Shown here: in pieces, positions 36,304 through 48,700 of the stretch
Numbering within the stretch: position 1 is the first letter of the stretch
Layout: every line of letters begins with the position of its first letter
From: Chrysogorgia sp. JL179-B06
Lineage: Eukaryota > Cnidaria > Anthozoa > Scleralcyonacea > Chrysogorgiidae
NCBI GenBank assembly: GCA_035772405.1
Contig: JAYKKM010000125.1
Span: 1-64,000 of the forward strand
Direction: 5' to 3'
DNA length: 64,000 bases
Made by a program: the position numbers and the translations under genes
Notes under the pieces: model-generated
Seen by the model: only the letters and a program-made list of their open reading frames with translations
Told to the model about the DNA's origin: nothing
Database searches by the model: none

Positions 36304-39300
36304 TGTATTTGCTCGTTAAAAACTTGTATTTGCTCGTCAATGCCTTGTATTAATCGTCAATGCCTTGTATTTGCTCGTTAATGCCTTGTATTTGCTCGTC
36401 AATGCCTTGTATTTTCTCGTCAATGCCTTGTATTTGCTGTTCAATGCCTTGTATTTGCTATTCAATGCCTTGTATTTTCTCGTCAATGCCTTGTATTTGC
36501 TATTCAATGCCTTGTATTTGCTATTCAATGCCTTGTATTTGCTCGTCAATGCCTTGTATTTGCTATTCAATGCCTTGTATTTGCTATTCAGTGCCTTGTA
36601 TTTGCTCGTCAATGCCTTGTATTTGCTAGTCAATGCATTGTATTTGCTCGTCAATACCTTGTATTTTCTCGTCAATGCCTTGTATTTGCTCCTCAATGCA
36701 TTGTATTTGCTGGTCAATGCTTTGTATTTGCTGGTCAATGCTTTGTATTTGCTCGTCGATGCCTTGTATTTCCTCGTCGATGCCTTGTATTTGCTCGTCA
36801 ATGCCTTGTATTTGCTCGTCGATGCCTTGTATTTGCTCGTCGATGCCTTGTATTTGCTCGTCGATGCCTTGTATTTGCTTGTTGATGCCTTGTATTTGCT
36901 CGTCGATGCCTTTTATTTGCTCGTTGATGCCTTGTATTTGCTCGTTGATGCCTTGTATTTGCTCGTCGATGCCTTCTATTTGCTCGTCAATGCCTTGTAT
37001 TCCTCGTCAGTGCCTTGTATTTGCTCGTCAATGCCTTGTATTTGCTAGTCAATGCCTTGTATTTGCTCGTCAATGCCTTGTATTTGCTCGTCAATGCCTT
37101 GTATTTGCTATTCAATGCCTTGTATTTGCTCGTCAATGCCTTGTATTTGCTATTCAATGCCTTGTATTTGCTCGTCAATGCCTTGTATTTGCTCGCCAAT
37201 GCCTTGTATTTGCTCATCAATGCCTTGTATTTGCTCGTCGATACCTTGTATTTGCTCGTTGATGCCTTGTATTTGCTCGTCAATGCCTTGTATTTGCTCG
37301 TCGATGCCTTGTATTTGCAAGTCGATGCCTTGTATTTGCTAGTCGATGCCTTGTATTTGCTCGTCAATACCTTGTATTTGCTCGTCAATGCCTTGTATTT
37401 GCTCGTCAATGCCTTGTATTTGCTCGTCAATGCCTTGTATTTGCTGGTTCATGCCTTGTATTTGCTTGTCGATGCCTTGTATTTGCTCGTCGATGCCTTG
37501 AATTTGCTCGTCAATGCCTTGTATTTGCTCGTCAATGCCTAGTATTTGCTCGTCAATGCCTTGTATTTGCTCGTTAATGCCTTGTATTTGCTGGTCAATG
37601 CTTTGTATTTGCTGGTCAATGCTTTGTATTTGCTCGTCGATGCCTTGTATTTCCTCGTCGATGCCTTGTATTTGCTCGTCAATGCCTTGTATTTGCTCGT
37701 CGATGCCTTGTATTTGCTCGTCGATGCCTTGTATTTGCTCGTCGATGCCTTGTATTTGCTTGTTGATGCCTTGTATTTGCTCGTTAATGCCTTGTATTTG
37801 CTCGTTGATGCCTTGTATTTGCTCGTCGATGCCTTCTATTTGCTCGTCAATGCCTTGTATTCCTCGTCAGTGCCTTGTATTTGCTCGTTAATGCCTTGTA
37901 TTTGCTAGTCAATGCCTTGTATTTGCTCGTCAATGCCTTGTATTTGCTCGTCAATGCCTTGTATTTGCTATTCAATGCCTTGTATTTGCTCGTCAATGCC
38001 TTGTATTTGCTATTCAATGCCTTGTATTTGCTCGTCAATGCCTTGTATTTGCTCGCCAATGCCTTGTATTTGCTCATCAATGCCTTGTATTTGCTCGTCG
38101 ATACCTTGTATTTGCTCGTTGATGCCTTGTATTTGCTCGTCAATGCCTTGTATTTGCTCGTCGATGCCTTGTATTTGCAAGTCGATGCCTTGTATTTGCT
38201 AGTCGATGCCTTGTATTTGCTCGTCAATACCTTGTATTTGCTCGTTGATGCCTTGTATTTGCTCGTCAATGCCTTGTATTTGCTCGTCAATGCCTTGTAT
38301 TTGCTAGTCAATGCCTTGTATTTGCTCGTCAATGCCTTGTATTTGCTCGTTGATGCCTTGTATTTGCTCGTCAATGCCTTGTATTTGCTCGTCAATGCCC
38401 TGTATTTGCTCGTCAATGCCTTGTATTTGCTCGTCAATGCCTTGTATTTGCTCGTCAATGCCTTGTATTTGCTCGTCGATGCCTTGTATTTGCTCGTCAA
38501 TGCCTTGTATTTGCTCGTCAATGCCTTGTATTTGCTCGTTAATGCCTTGTATTTGCTGGTCAATGCTTTGTATTTGCTGGTCAATGCTTTGTATTTGCTC
38601 GTCGATGCCTTGTATTTCCTCGTCGATGCCTTGTATTTGCTCGTCAATGCCTTGTATTTGCTCGTCGATGCCTTGTATTTGCTCGTCGATGCCTTGTATT
38701 TGCTCGTCGATGCCTTGTATTTGCTTGTTGATGCCTTGTATTTGCTCGTCGATGCCTTTTATTTGCTCGTTGATGCCTTGTATTTGCTCGTTGATGCCTT
38801 GTATTTGCTCGTCGATGCCTTCTATTTGCTCGTCAATGCCTTGTATTCCTCGTCAGTGCCTTGTATTTGCTCGTCAATGCCTTGTATTTGCTAGTCAATG
38901 CCTTGTATTTGCTCGTCAATGCCTTGTATTTGCTCGTCAATGCCTTGTATTTGCTATTCAATGCCTTGTATTTGCTCGTCAATGCCTTGTATTTGCTATT
39001 CAATGCCTTGTATTTGCTCGTCAATGCCTTGTATTTGCTCGCCAATGCCTTGTATTTGCTCATCAATGCCTTGTATTTGCTCGTCGATACCTTGTATTTG
39101 CTCGTTGATGCCTTGTATTTGCTCGTCAATGCCTTGTATTTGCTCGTCGATGCCTTGTATTTGCAAGTCGATGCCTTGTATTTGCTAGTCGATGCCTTGT
39201 ATTTGCTCGTCAATACCTTGTATTTGCTCGTTGATGCCTTGTATTTGCTCGTCAATGCCTTGTATTTGCTCGTCAATGCCTTGTATTTGCTAGTCAATGC

Positions 39301-42236
39301 CTTGTATTTGCTCGTCAATGCCTTGTATTTGCTCGTTGATGCCTTGTATTTGCTCGTCAATGCCTTGTATTTGCTCGTCAATGCCATGTATTTGCTCGTC
39401 AATGCCTTGTATTTGCTCGTCAATGCCTTGTATTTGCTCGTCAATGCCTTGTATTTGCTCGTCGATGCCTTGTATTTGCTCGTCAATGCCTTGTATTTGC
39501 TCGTCAATGCCTTGTATTTGCTCGTCAATGCCTTGTATTTGCTGGTTCATGCCTTGTATTTGCTTGTCGATGCCTTGTATTTGCTCGTCGATGCCTTGAA
39601 TTTGCTCGTCAATGCCTTGTATTTGCTCGTCAATGCCTAGTATTTGCTCGTCAATGCCTTGTATTTGCTCGTTAATGCCTTGTATTTGCTCGTCAATGCC
39701 TTGTATTTTCTCGTCAATGCCTTGTATTTGCTATTCAATGCCTTGTATTTGCTATTCAATGCCTTGTATTTGCTCGTCAATGCCTTGTATTTGCTATTCA
39801 ATGCCTTGTATTTGCTATTCAATGCCTTGTATTTGCTCGTCAATGCCTTGTATTTGCTAGTCAATGCCTTGTATTTGCTAGTCAATGCCTTGTATTTGCT
39901 AGTCAATGCCTTGTATTTGCTAGTCAATGCCTTCTATTTGCTCCTCGATACCTTGTATTTGCTCGTCAATGCCTTGTATTTGCTTGTCAATGCCTTGTAT
40001 TTGCTCGTCGATGCCTTGTATTTGCTCGTCAATGCCTTGTATTTGATCGTCAATGCCTTGTATTTGCTCGTCAATGCCTTGTATTTGCTCGTCGATGCCT
40101 TGTATTTGCTAGTCAGTGCCTTGTATTTGCTCGTCAATGCCTTGTATTTGCTCGTCAATGCCTTGTATTTGCTCGTCGATGCCTTGTATTTGCTGGTCGA
40201 TGCCTTGCATTTGCTCGTTGATGCCTTGTATTTGCTCGTTGATGCCTTGTATTTGTTCGTCAATGCCTTGTATTTGCTCGTCGATGTCTTGTATTTGCTG
40301 GTCAATGCCTTGTATTTGCTCGTCAATACCTTGTATTTGCTCGTCAATGCCTTGTATTTGCTGGTCAATGCATTGTATTTGCTTGTCAATTGCTTGTATT
40401 TGCTTGTCAATTGCTTGTGTTTGCTCATCGATGCCTTGTATTTGCTCGTCGATGCCTTGTATTTGCTCGTTGATGCCTTGTATTTGCTCGTCAATGCCTT
40501 GTATTTGCTCGTCAATGCCTTGTATTTGCTAGTCAATGCCTTGTATTTGCTAGTCAATGCCTTGTATTTGCTAGTCAATGCATTGTATTTGCTCGTCAAT
40601 GCATTGTATTTGCTAGTCAATGCCTTGTATTTGCTCGTCAATGCCTTGTATTTGCTCGAAGATGCCTTGTATTTGCTCGTCGATGCCTTGTATTTGCTCG
40701 TTGATGCCTTGTATTTGCTATTCAATGCCTTGTATTTGCTATTCAATGCCTTGTATTTGCTATTCAATGACTTGTATTTGCTCGTCAATGCCTTGTATTT
40801 GCTCGTTGATGCCTTGTATTTGCTCGTCAATGCCTTGTATTTGCTCGTAAATGCCTTGTATTTGCTCGTCAATGCCTTGTATTTGCTCGTCAATGCCTTG
40901 TATTTGCTCGTTGATGCCTTGTATTTGCTAGTCAATGCCTTGTATTTGCTCGTCAATGCCTTGTATTTGCTCGTTGATGCCTTGTATTTGCTCGTCAATG
41001 CCTTGTATTTGCTCGTCAATGCCCTGTATTTGCTCGTCAATGCCTTGTATTTGCTCGTCAATGCCTTGTATTTGCTCGTCAATGCCTTGTATTTGCTCGT
41101 CGATGCCTTGTATTTGCTCGTCAATGCCTTGTATTTGCTCGTCAATGCCTTGTATTTGCTCGTCAATGCCTTGTATTTGCTGGTTCATGCCTTGTATTTG
41201 CTTGTCGATGCCTTGTATTTGCTCGTCGATGCCTTGAATTTGCTCGTCAATGCCTTGTATTTGCTCGTCAATGCCTAGTATTTGCTCGTCAATGCCTTGT
41301 ATTTGCTCGTCAATGCCTTGTATTTGCTCGTTAATGCCTTGTATTTGCTCGTCAATGCCTTGTATTTTCTCGTCAATGCCTTGTATTTGCTATTCAATGC
41401 CTTGTATTTGCTATTCAATGCCTTGTATTTGCTCGTCAATGCCTTGTATTTGCTATTCAATGCCTTATATTTGCTCATCGATGCCTTGCATTTGCTCGTC
41501 GATGCATTATGTTTACTAGTCGATGCCTTGTATTTGCTTGTCAATGCCTTGTATTTGCTCGTCAATGCCTTGTATTTGCTCGTCGATGCCTTGTATTTGC
41601 TCGTCGATGCCTTCTATTTGCTCGTCGATGCCTTGTATTTGCTCGTCCATGCCTTGTATTTGCTCGTCAATGCCTTGTATTTGCTCGTCAATGCCTTGTA
41701 TTTGCTCGTCAATGCCTTGTATTTGCTCGTCAATGCCTTGTATTTGCTATTCAATGCCTTGTATTTGCTCGTCAATGCCTTGTATTTGCTATTCAATGCC
41801 TTGTATTCGCTCGTCAATGCCTTGTATGTGCTCGTTGATGCCTTGTATTTCCTAGTCAATGCCTTGTATTTGCTCGTCAATGCATTGAATTTGCTCGTCG
41901 ATGCCTTGTATTTGCTCGTCGATGCCTTGTATTTGCTCGTCAATGCCTTGTATTTGCTCGTCAATGCCTTGTATTTGCTCCTCAATACCTTGTATTTGTT
42001 CGTCGATGCCTTGTATTTGCTAGTCAATGCCTTATATTTGCTCGTCCATGCCTTGTATTTGTTAGTCAATGCCTTGTATTTGCTAATCAATGCCTTGTAT
42101 TTACTCGTTGATGCCTTGTATTTGATAGTCGATGCCTTGTATTTGCTCGTCAATGCCTTGTATTTGCTCGTCAATGCCTTGTATTTGCTAGTCAATGCAT
42201 TGTATTTGCTCGTTGATGCCTTGTATTTGCTAGTCA

Positions 42237-42632
42237 ATGCCTTGTATTTGCTCGTCAATGCCTTGTATTTGCTCGTCAATGCCTTGTATTTGCTCGTCAA
42301 TGCCTTGTATTTGCTCGTCAATGCCTTGTATTTGCTATTCAATGCCTTGTATTTGCTCGTCAATGCCTTGTATTTGCTATTCAATGCCTTGTATTTGCTC
42401 GTCAATGCCTTGTATTTGCTAGTCAATGCCTTGTATTTGCTTGTCAATGCCTTGTATTTGCTCGTCAATGCCTTGTATTTGCTCGTCAATGCCTTGTATT
42501 TGCTCGTCAATGCCTTGTATTTGCTCGTCAATGCCTTGTATTTGCTATTCAATGCCTTGTATTTGCTCGTCAATGCCTTGTATTTGCTATTCAATGCCTT
42601 GTATTTGCTCGTCAATGCCTTGTATTTGCTAG
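42237..42632 (+). repeat. 210-bp tandem sub-repeat, second long-unit copy
   Basis: Counterpart of 33,714-34,109, displaced by 8,523 bp and with the same internal 210-bp period. No difference between the two pairs was noticed by eye. Confidence 0.88.
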
Positions 42633-43126
42633 TCAATGCCTTGTATTTGCTTGTCAATGCCTTGTATTTGCTCGTTGATGCCTTGTATTTGCTCGTCAAT
42701 GCCTTGTATATGTTCGTCGATGCCTTTTATTTGCTCGTCAATGCCTTGTATTTGCTCGTCAATGCCTTGTATTTGCTATTCATTGCCTTGTATTTGCTAT
42801 TCATTGCCTTGTATTTGCTCGTTGATGCCTTGTATTTGCTGGTCAATGCCTTGTATTTGCTAGTCAATGCCTTGTATTTGCTAGTCAATGCCTTGTATTT
42901 GCTCGTTGATGCCTTGTATTTGCTCGTTGATGCCTTGTATTTCCTAGTCAATGCAGTGTATTTGCTCGTTGACGCCTTGTATTTGCTAGTCAATGCCTTG
43001 TATTTGCTCGTCAATTCCTTGTATTTGCTCGTCAATGCCTTGTATTTGCTCGTTGGTGCCTTGTATTTGCGCGTCAATGCCTTGTATTTGCTCGTCAATG
43101 CATTGTATTTGCTTGTTGATGCCTTG

Positions 43127-43205
43127 CATTGACTTGCAAATACAAGGTATTGAATAGCAAATACAAGGCATTGACGAGCAAATACAAGGCATTGACGAGC
43201 AAATA
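43127..43205 (-). repeat. 79-bp flipped satellite segment, copy 2
   Basis: Same length, same breakpoints and same sequence as 26,262-26,340 apart from one base near the left end (GACTTGCAAA here, GACTTTCAAA there). It lies exactly 16,865 bp downstream and is flanked by the same A2-like monomers on the left (CCTAGTCAATGCAGTG, GCGCGTCAATGCC). The stem with the forward sequence on its right pairs over 24 bases with one mismatch. The matching point in the middle unit, near 34,380, lacks the segment. Confidence 0.95.
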
Positions 43206-43276
43206 GCTAGTCAATGCCTTGTATTTGCTAGTCGATGCCTTGTATTTGCTCGTCAATACCTTGTATTTGCTAGTCA

Positions 43277-44215
43277 ATGCCTTGTATTTGCTCGTCAATG
43301 CCTTGTATTTGCTCGTCAATGCCTAGTATTTGCTCGTCAATGCCTTGTATTTGCTCGTCAGTGCCTTGTATTTGCTCGTTGATGCCTTGTATTTGCTCGT
43401 TGATGCCTTGTATTTGTTCGTCAATGCGTTGTATTTGCTCGTCGATGTCTTGTATTTGCTGGTCAATGCCTTGTATTTGCTCGTCAATGCCTTGTATTTG
43501 CTCGTCAATGCCTTGTATTTGCTGGTCAATGCATTGTATTTGCTCGTCAATGCCTTGTATTTGCTGGTAAATGCCTTGTATTTGCCCGTCAATGCCTTGT
43601 ATTTGCTAGTCAATGCCTTGTATTTGCTCGTCGATGCCTTGTATTTGCTCCTCAATGCCTTGTATTTGCTCCTCAATACCTTGTATTTGCCGCTCAATAC
43701 CTTGTATTTGCTCCTCAATACCTTGTATTTTCTCGTCAATGCCTTGTATTTGCTCCTCAATGCATTGTATTTGCTAGTCAAGGCTTTGTATTTGCTCGTC
43801 AATGCCTTTTATTTGCTAGTCAATGCCTTATATTTGCTATTCAATGCCTTCTATTTGCTCCTCGATACCTTGTATTTGCTCGTCAATGCCTTGTATTTGC
43901 TTGTCAATGCCTTGTATTTGCTCGTCAATGCCTTGTATTTGCTCGTCAATGCCTTGTATTTGCTCGTCAATGCCTTGTATTTTCTCGTCGATGCCTTGTT
44001 ATTTGCTAGTCAATGCCTTGTATTTGCTCGTCAATGCCTTGTATTTGCTCGTCAATGCCTTGTATTTGCTCGTCGATGCCTTGTATTTGCTGGTTGATGC
44101 CTTGTATTTGCTCGTTGATGCCTTGTATTTGCTAGCCAATGCCTTGTATTTGCTAGCCAATGCCTTGTATTTGCTCGTCCTTGCCTTGTATTTGCTAGTC
44201 AATGCCTTGTATTTC
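43277..44215 (+). repeat. Long A3 higher-order unit, partial copy 3
   Basis: Matches the starts of the units at 26,412 and 34,407 (for example TTTGTTCGTCAATGCGTTG near 43,413, TGCCCGTCAATG near 43,580, and the TTGTTATTT monomer at 43,996). It carries about three extra monomers near 43,730-43,805. The unit is cut off after about 0.9 kb by the orientation switch, so the inversion arose within or after a third copy. Confidence 0.88.
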
Positions 44216-44244
44216 AAATACAAGGCATTGACTAGCAAATACAA
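44186..44244. repeat. Palindromic orientation-switch junction
   Basis: The forward and reverse arrays meet here. Bases 44,186-44,214 and 44,216-44,244 are perfect reverse complements (29 bp each) around a single central C at 44,215. Beyond the 29 bp the arms still pair for the most part, because both sides are the same satellite, but with frequent mismatches in the tails. The left side ends inside a core (after TTGTATTT) and the right side begins inside one (AAATACAAGG), so the switch cuts a monomer. A transcript or single strand crossing this point could fold into a very long imperfect hairpin. Confidence 0.97.
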
Positions 44245-44462
44245 TGCATTGACGAGCAAATACAAGGCATTGACGAGCAAATACAATGTATCAACGAGCA
44301 AATACAAGGCATTGACTAGCAAATACAAGGCATCAACGAGCAAATACAAGGCATTGACTAGAGAATACAAAGCATTGACAAGCAAATACAAGGCATCGAC
44401 GAGCAAATACAAGGTATTGACGAGCAAATACAAGGCATCGACTAGCAAATTATAGGCATTGA

Positions 44463-45760
44463 CTAGCAAATACAAGGCATCGACGAGCAAATACAAGGCA
44501 TTGACGAGCAAATACAAGGCATCAACGAGCAAATACAAGGCATCGACGAGCAAATACAAGGCATTGATGAGCAAATACAAGGCATTGGCGAGCAAATACA
44601 AGGCTTTGACGAGCAAATACAAGGCATTGAATAGCAAATAAAAGGCATTGACGAGCAAATACAAGGCATTGAATAGCAAATACAAGGCATTGACGAGCAA
44701 ATACAAGGCATTGACGAGCAAATACAAGGCATTGACTAGCAAATACAAGGCATTGACGAGCAAATACAAGGCACTGACGAGGAAATACAAGGCATTGACG
44801 AGCAAATACAAGGCATCGACGAGCAAATACAAGGCATCAACGAGCAAATACAAGGCATCAATGAGCAAATAAAAGGCATCGACGAGCAAATACAAGGCAT
44901 CAACAAGCAAATACAAGGCATCGACGAGCAAATACAAGGCATCGACGAGCAAATACAAGGCATCGACGAGCAAATACAAGGCATTGACGAGCAAATACAA
45001 GGCATCGACGAGCAAATACAAGGCATTGACTAGCAAATACAAGGCATCGACGAGCAAATACAAAGCATTGACCAGCAAATACAATGCATTGAGGAGCAAA
45101 TACAAGGCATTGACGAGAAAATACAAGGTATTGACGAGCAAATACAAGGCATTGACTAGCAAATACAAGGCATTGACGAGCAAATACAAGGCATTGAATA
45201 GCAAATACAAGGCATTGAATAGCAAATACAAGGCATTGACGAGCAAATACAAGGCATTGAATAGCAAATACAAGGCATTGAATAGCAAATACAAGGCATT
45301 GACGAGAAAAGACAAGGCATTGACGAGCAAATACAAGGCATTAACGAGCAAATACAAAGCATTGACGATTAATACAAGGCATTGACGAGCAAATACAAGT
45401 TTTTGACGAGCAAACACAAGGCATTGACGAGCAAATACAAGGCATTGACGAGCAAATACAAGGCATTGACGAGCAAATTCAAGGCATTGACTAGCAAAAA
45501 CAAGGCATTGTCGAGCAAATACAAGGCATTGCATAGCAAATACAAGGCATTGAATAGCAAATACAAGGTATTGACGAGCAACTACAAGGCATTGAATAGC
45601 AAATACAAGGCATTGAATAGCAAATACAAGGCATTGACGAGAAAATACAAGGCATTGACGAGCAAATACAAGGCATTGACGAGCAAATACAAGGCATTAA
45701 CGAGCAAATACAAGGCATTGACGAGCAATTACAATGCATGAACGAGTAAATACAAGGCAA
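44463..45760 (-). repeat. Inverted counterpart of 35,962-37,342
   Basis: Read on the minus strand, this stretch follows the same order of rare monomers as 35,962-37,342 on the plus strand. Paired landmarks add to about 81,722-81,805. They include the GTATTAATCG monomer (about 36,349 and 45,370), the AAAACTTG monomer (about 36,320 and 45,407), the TGTAATTGCTCG monomer (about 35,989 and 45,727) and a run of TATTCAA tails. The mirror axis of these pairs is near 40,870, not at the physical junction (44,215), so the arms are not a simple fold-back of each other. Confidence 0.85.
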
Positions 45761-48700
45761 TGATTAGCAAATACAAAGCATTGACTAACAAATACAAGGC
45801 ATGGACGAGCAAATACAAGGCATTGACTAGCAAATACAAGGCATCGACGAGCAAATACAAGGCATGAACCAGCAAATACAAGGCATTGACGAGCAAATAC
45901 AATGCATTGACGAGCAAATACAAGGCATTGAAGAGAAAATACAAGGCATTGACGAGCAAATACAAGGCATTGACTAGCAAATACAATGTATCGACTAGCA
46001 AATACAAGGCATCGACTAGCAGATACAAGGCATCGACGAGCAAACACAAGGCATTGATGAGCAAATACAAGGCATCAACGAGCAAATACAAGGCATCAAC
46101 GAGCAAATACAAGGCATTGAATAGCAAATACAAGGCATTGACGAGCAAATACAAGGCATTGAATAGCAAATACAAGGCATTGAATAGCAAATACAAGGCT
46201 TTGAATAGCAAATACAAGGCTTTGAATAGCAAATACAAGGCATCAACGAGCAAATACAAGGCATCGACGAGCAAATACAAGGCATCTTCGAGGAAATACA
46301 AGGCATTGACCAGCAAATACAAGACATCGACGAGCAAATACAAGGCATTGACGAACAAATACAAGGCATCAACGAGCAAATACAAGGCATCAACGAGCAA
46401 ATACAAAGCATCGACGATCAAATACAAGGCATTGACGAGCAAATACAAGGCATTGACGAGGAAATACAAGGCATTGACTAGCAAATAACAAGGCATCGAC
46501 GAGTAAATACAAGGCATCAACAAGCAAATACAAGGCATTGACGAGCAAATACAAGGCATTGACGAGCAAATACAAGGCATTGACGAGCAAATACAAGGCA
46601 TTGACGAGCAAATACAAGGCATCAACGAGCAAATACAAGGCATTGACGAGCAAATACAAGGCATTGACTAGCAAATACAAGGCATCAACGAGCAAATACA
46701 AGGCATCAACGAGCAAATACAAGGCATTGACGAGCAAATACAAGGCATTGACGAGCAAATACAATGTATCAACGAGCAAATACAAGGCATTGACTAGCAA
46801 ATACAAGGCATCAACGAGCAAATACAAGGCATTGAATAGCAAATACAAGGCATTGAATAGCAAATACAAGGCATTGACGAGAAAAGACAAGGCATTGACG
46901 AGCAAATACAAGGCATTAACGAGCAAATACAAGGCATTGACGATTAATACAAGGCATTGACGAGCAAATACAAGTTTTTGACGAGCAAATACAAGGCATT
47001 GACGAGCAAATACAAGGCATTGACTAGCAAATACAAGGCATTGGCGAGCAAATTCAAGGCATTGACTAGCAAATACAAGGCATTGACGAGCAAATACAAG
47101 GCATTGCATAGCAAATACAAGGCATTGAATAGCAAATACAAGGCATTGACGAGCAAATACAAGGCATTGAATAGCAAATACAAGGCATTTAATAGCAAAT
47201 ACAAGGCATTGACGAGAAAATACAAGGCATTGACGAGCAAATACAAGGCATTGACGAGCAAGGCATTAACGAGCAAATACAAGGCATTGACGAGCAATTA
47301 CAATGCATCAACGAGTAAATACAAGGCAATGATTAGCAAATACAAGGCATTGACTAACAAATACAAGGCATTGAATAGCAAATACAAGGCTTTGAATAGC
47401 AAATACAAGGCATCAACGAGCAAATACAAGGCATCGACGAGCAAATACAAGGCATCTTCGAGGAAATACAAGGCATTGACTAGCAAATACAAGGCATTCA
47501 CGAGCAAATACAAGGCATTGACTAGCAAATACAATGCATTGACGAGCAAATACAAGGCATTGACGGGCAAATACAAGGCATCAACGAGCAAATACAAGGC
47601 ATCAACGAGCAAATACAAGGCATCGACGAGCAAGTACAAGGCATCGACGAGCAAATACAAGCAATTGACAAGCAAATACAAGGCATTCACTAGTAAATAC
47701 AATGCATTGACCAGCAAATACAAGGCATCGACGAGCAAATACAATTTATTGACTAGCAAATACAAGGCATCGACGAGCAAATGCAAGGCATCGACGAGCA
47801 AATAAAAGGCATTGACTAGCAAATAGAATGCATTGACGAGCAAATACAAGGCATTGACTAGAAAATACAAGGCATTGACGAGCAAATACAAGGTATCAAC
47901 CAGCAAATACAAGGCATCAACGAGTAAATACAAGGCATTGATTAGCAAATACAAGGCATTGACTAACAAATACAAGGCATGGACGAGCAAATACAAGGCA
48001 TCGACGAGCAAATACAAGGCATGAACCAGCAAATACAAGGCATTGACGAACAAATACAATGCATCGACGAGCAAATACAAGCAATTGACAAGCAAATACA
48101 AGGCATTGACAAGCAAATACAAGGAATTGACTAGCAAATACAATGCATTGACTAGCAAATACAAGGCATGGACGAGCAAATACAAGGCATCAACGAGTAA
48201 ATACAAGGCATTGATTAGCAAATACAAGGCATTGACTAACAAATACAAGGCATTGACTAGAAAATAGAAAGCATTGACAAGCAAATACAAGGCATCAACG
48301 AGCAAATACAAGGCATCAACGAGCAAATACAAGGCATTGACGAGGAAATACAAGGCATTGACGAGCAAATACAAGGCATCGACGAGAAATACAAGGCATC
48401 AACAACCAAATACAAGGCATCGACGAGCAAATACAAGGCATCGACGAGCAAATACAAGGCATCGACGAGCAAATACAAGGTATCGACGAGCAAATACAAG
48501 GCATCGACGAGCAAATAAAAGGCATTGACTAGCAAATAGAATGCATTGACGAGCAAATACAAGGCATTGACTAGAAAATACAAGGCATTGAGGAGCAAAT
48601 ACAAGGTATTGAATAGCAAATACAAATTATTGACGAGAAAATACAAGGCATTGACTAGCAAATACAAGGCATCGACGAGCAAATAAAAGGCATTGACTAG

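Larger units (their letters stand above)
34407..43276 (+). repeat. Long A3 higher-order unit, copy 2 (8,870 bp)
   Basis: Tandem copy of 26,412-34,406. It is 875 bp longer, mostly through three whole-block differences: about 504 bp (24 monomers) extra at 35,800-36,303, two extra monomers near 39,880, and 347 bp extra at about 42,900-43,250 that contains the second flipped segment. Away from these, long stretches such as 41,523-42,699 match 33,000-34,176 with few changes (for example GAATTTG near 41,887). The TTGTTATTT marker is kept at 35,063 but has reverted to TTGTATTT at the position equivalent to 31,576. Confidence 0.9.
1..44215 (+). repeat. 21-bp satellite array, forward arm (blocks A1-A3)
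   Basis: About 2,100 head-to-tail monomers of 21 bp fill this arm. Each reads as the core TGCCTTGTATTTGC plus a 7-base tail. Common tails are TCGTCAA, TCGTTGA, TCGTCGA, TAGTCAA, TTGTCAA, TCATCAA and TATTCAA; rarer ones are TCCTCAA, TGGTCAA, TCTTCGA and GCGTCAA. The core is far less variable than the tail. Single-base indels shift the phase now and then, but no stretch of non-satellite sequence longer than one monomer is visible. The only reversed pieces are two 79-bp segments at 26,262 and 43,127. The array is already in progress at base 1. I see no gene, RNA gene or mobile element anywhere in the arm. No known satellite family name can be assigned from memory. Confidence 0.99.

Noticed and set aside
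44186..44244. Long-read fold-back artefact as the sole explanation of the orientation switch
   Set aside because: A fold-back would give arms identical about the centre. Here tails differ soon after 29 bp, and the reversed higher-order order is offset by several kilobases. A misassembly between two real arrays of opposite direction is not excluded.
43823..44455. An open frame that crosses the orientation switch, changing from LLVNALY to ALTSKYK repeats, like a fusion protein
   Set aside because: The frame stays open only because both strands of the monomer have open frames. The switch point is a palindrome within satellite, with no sign of a coding junction.
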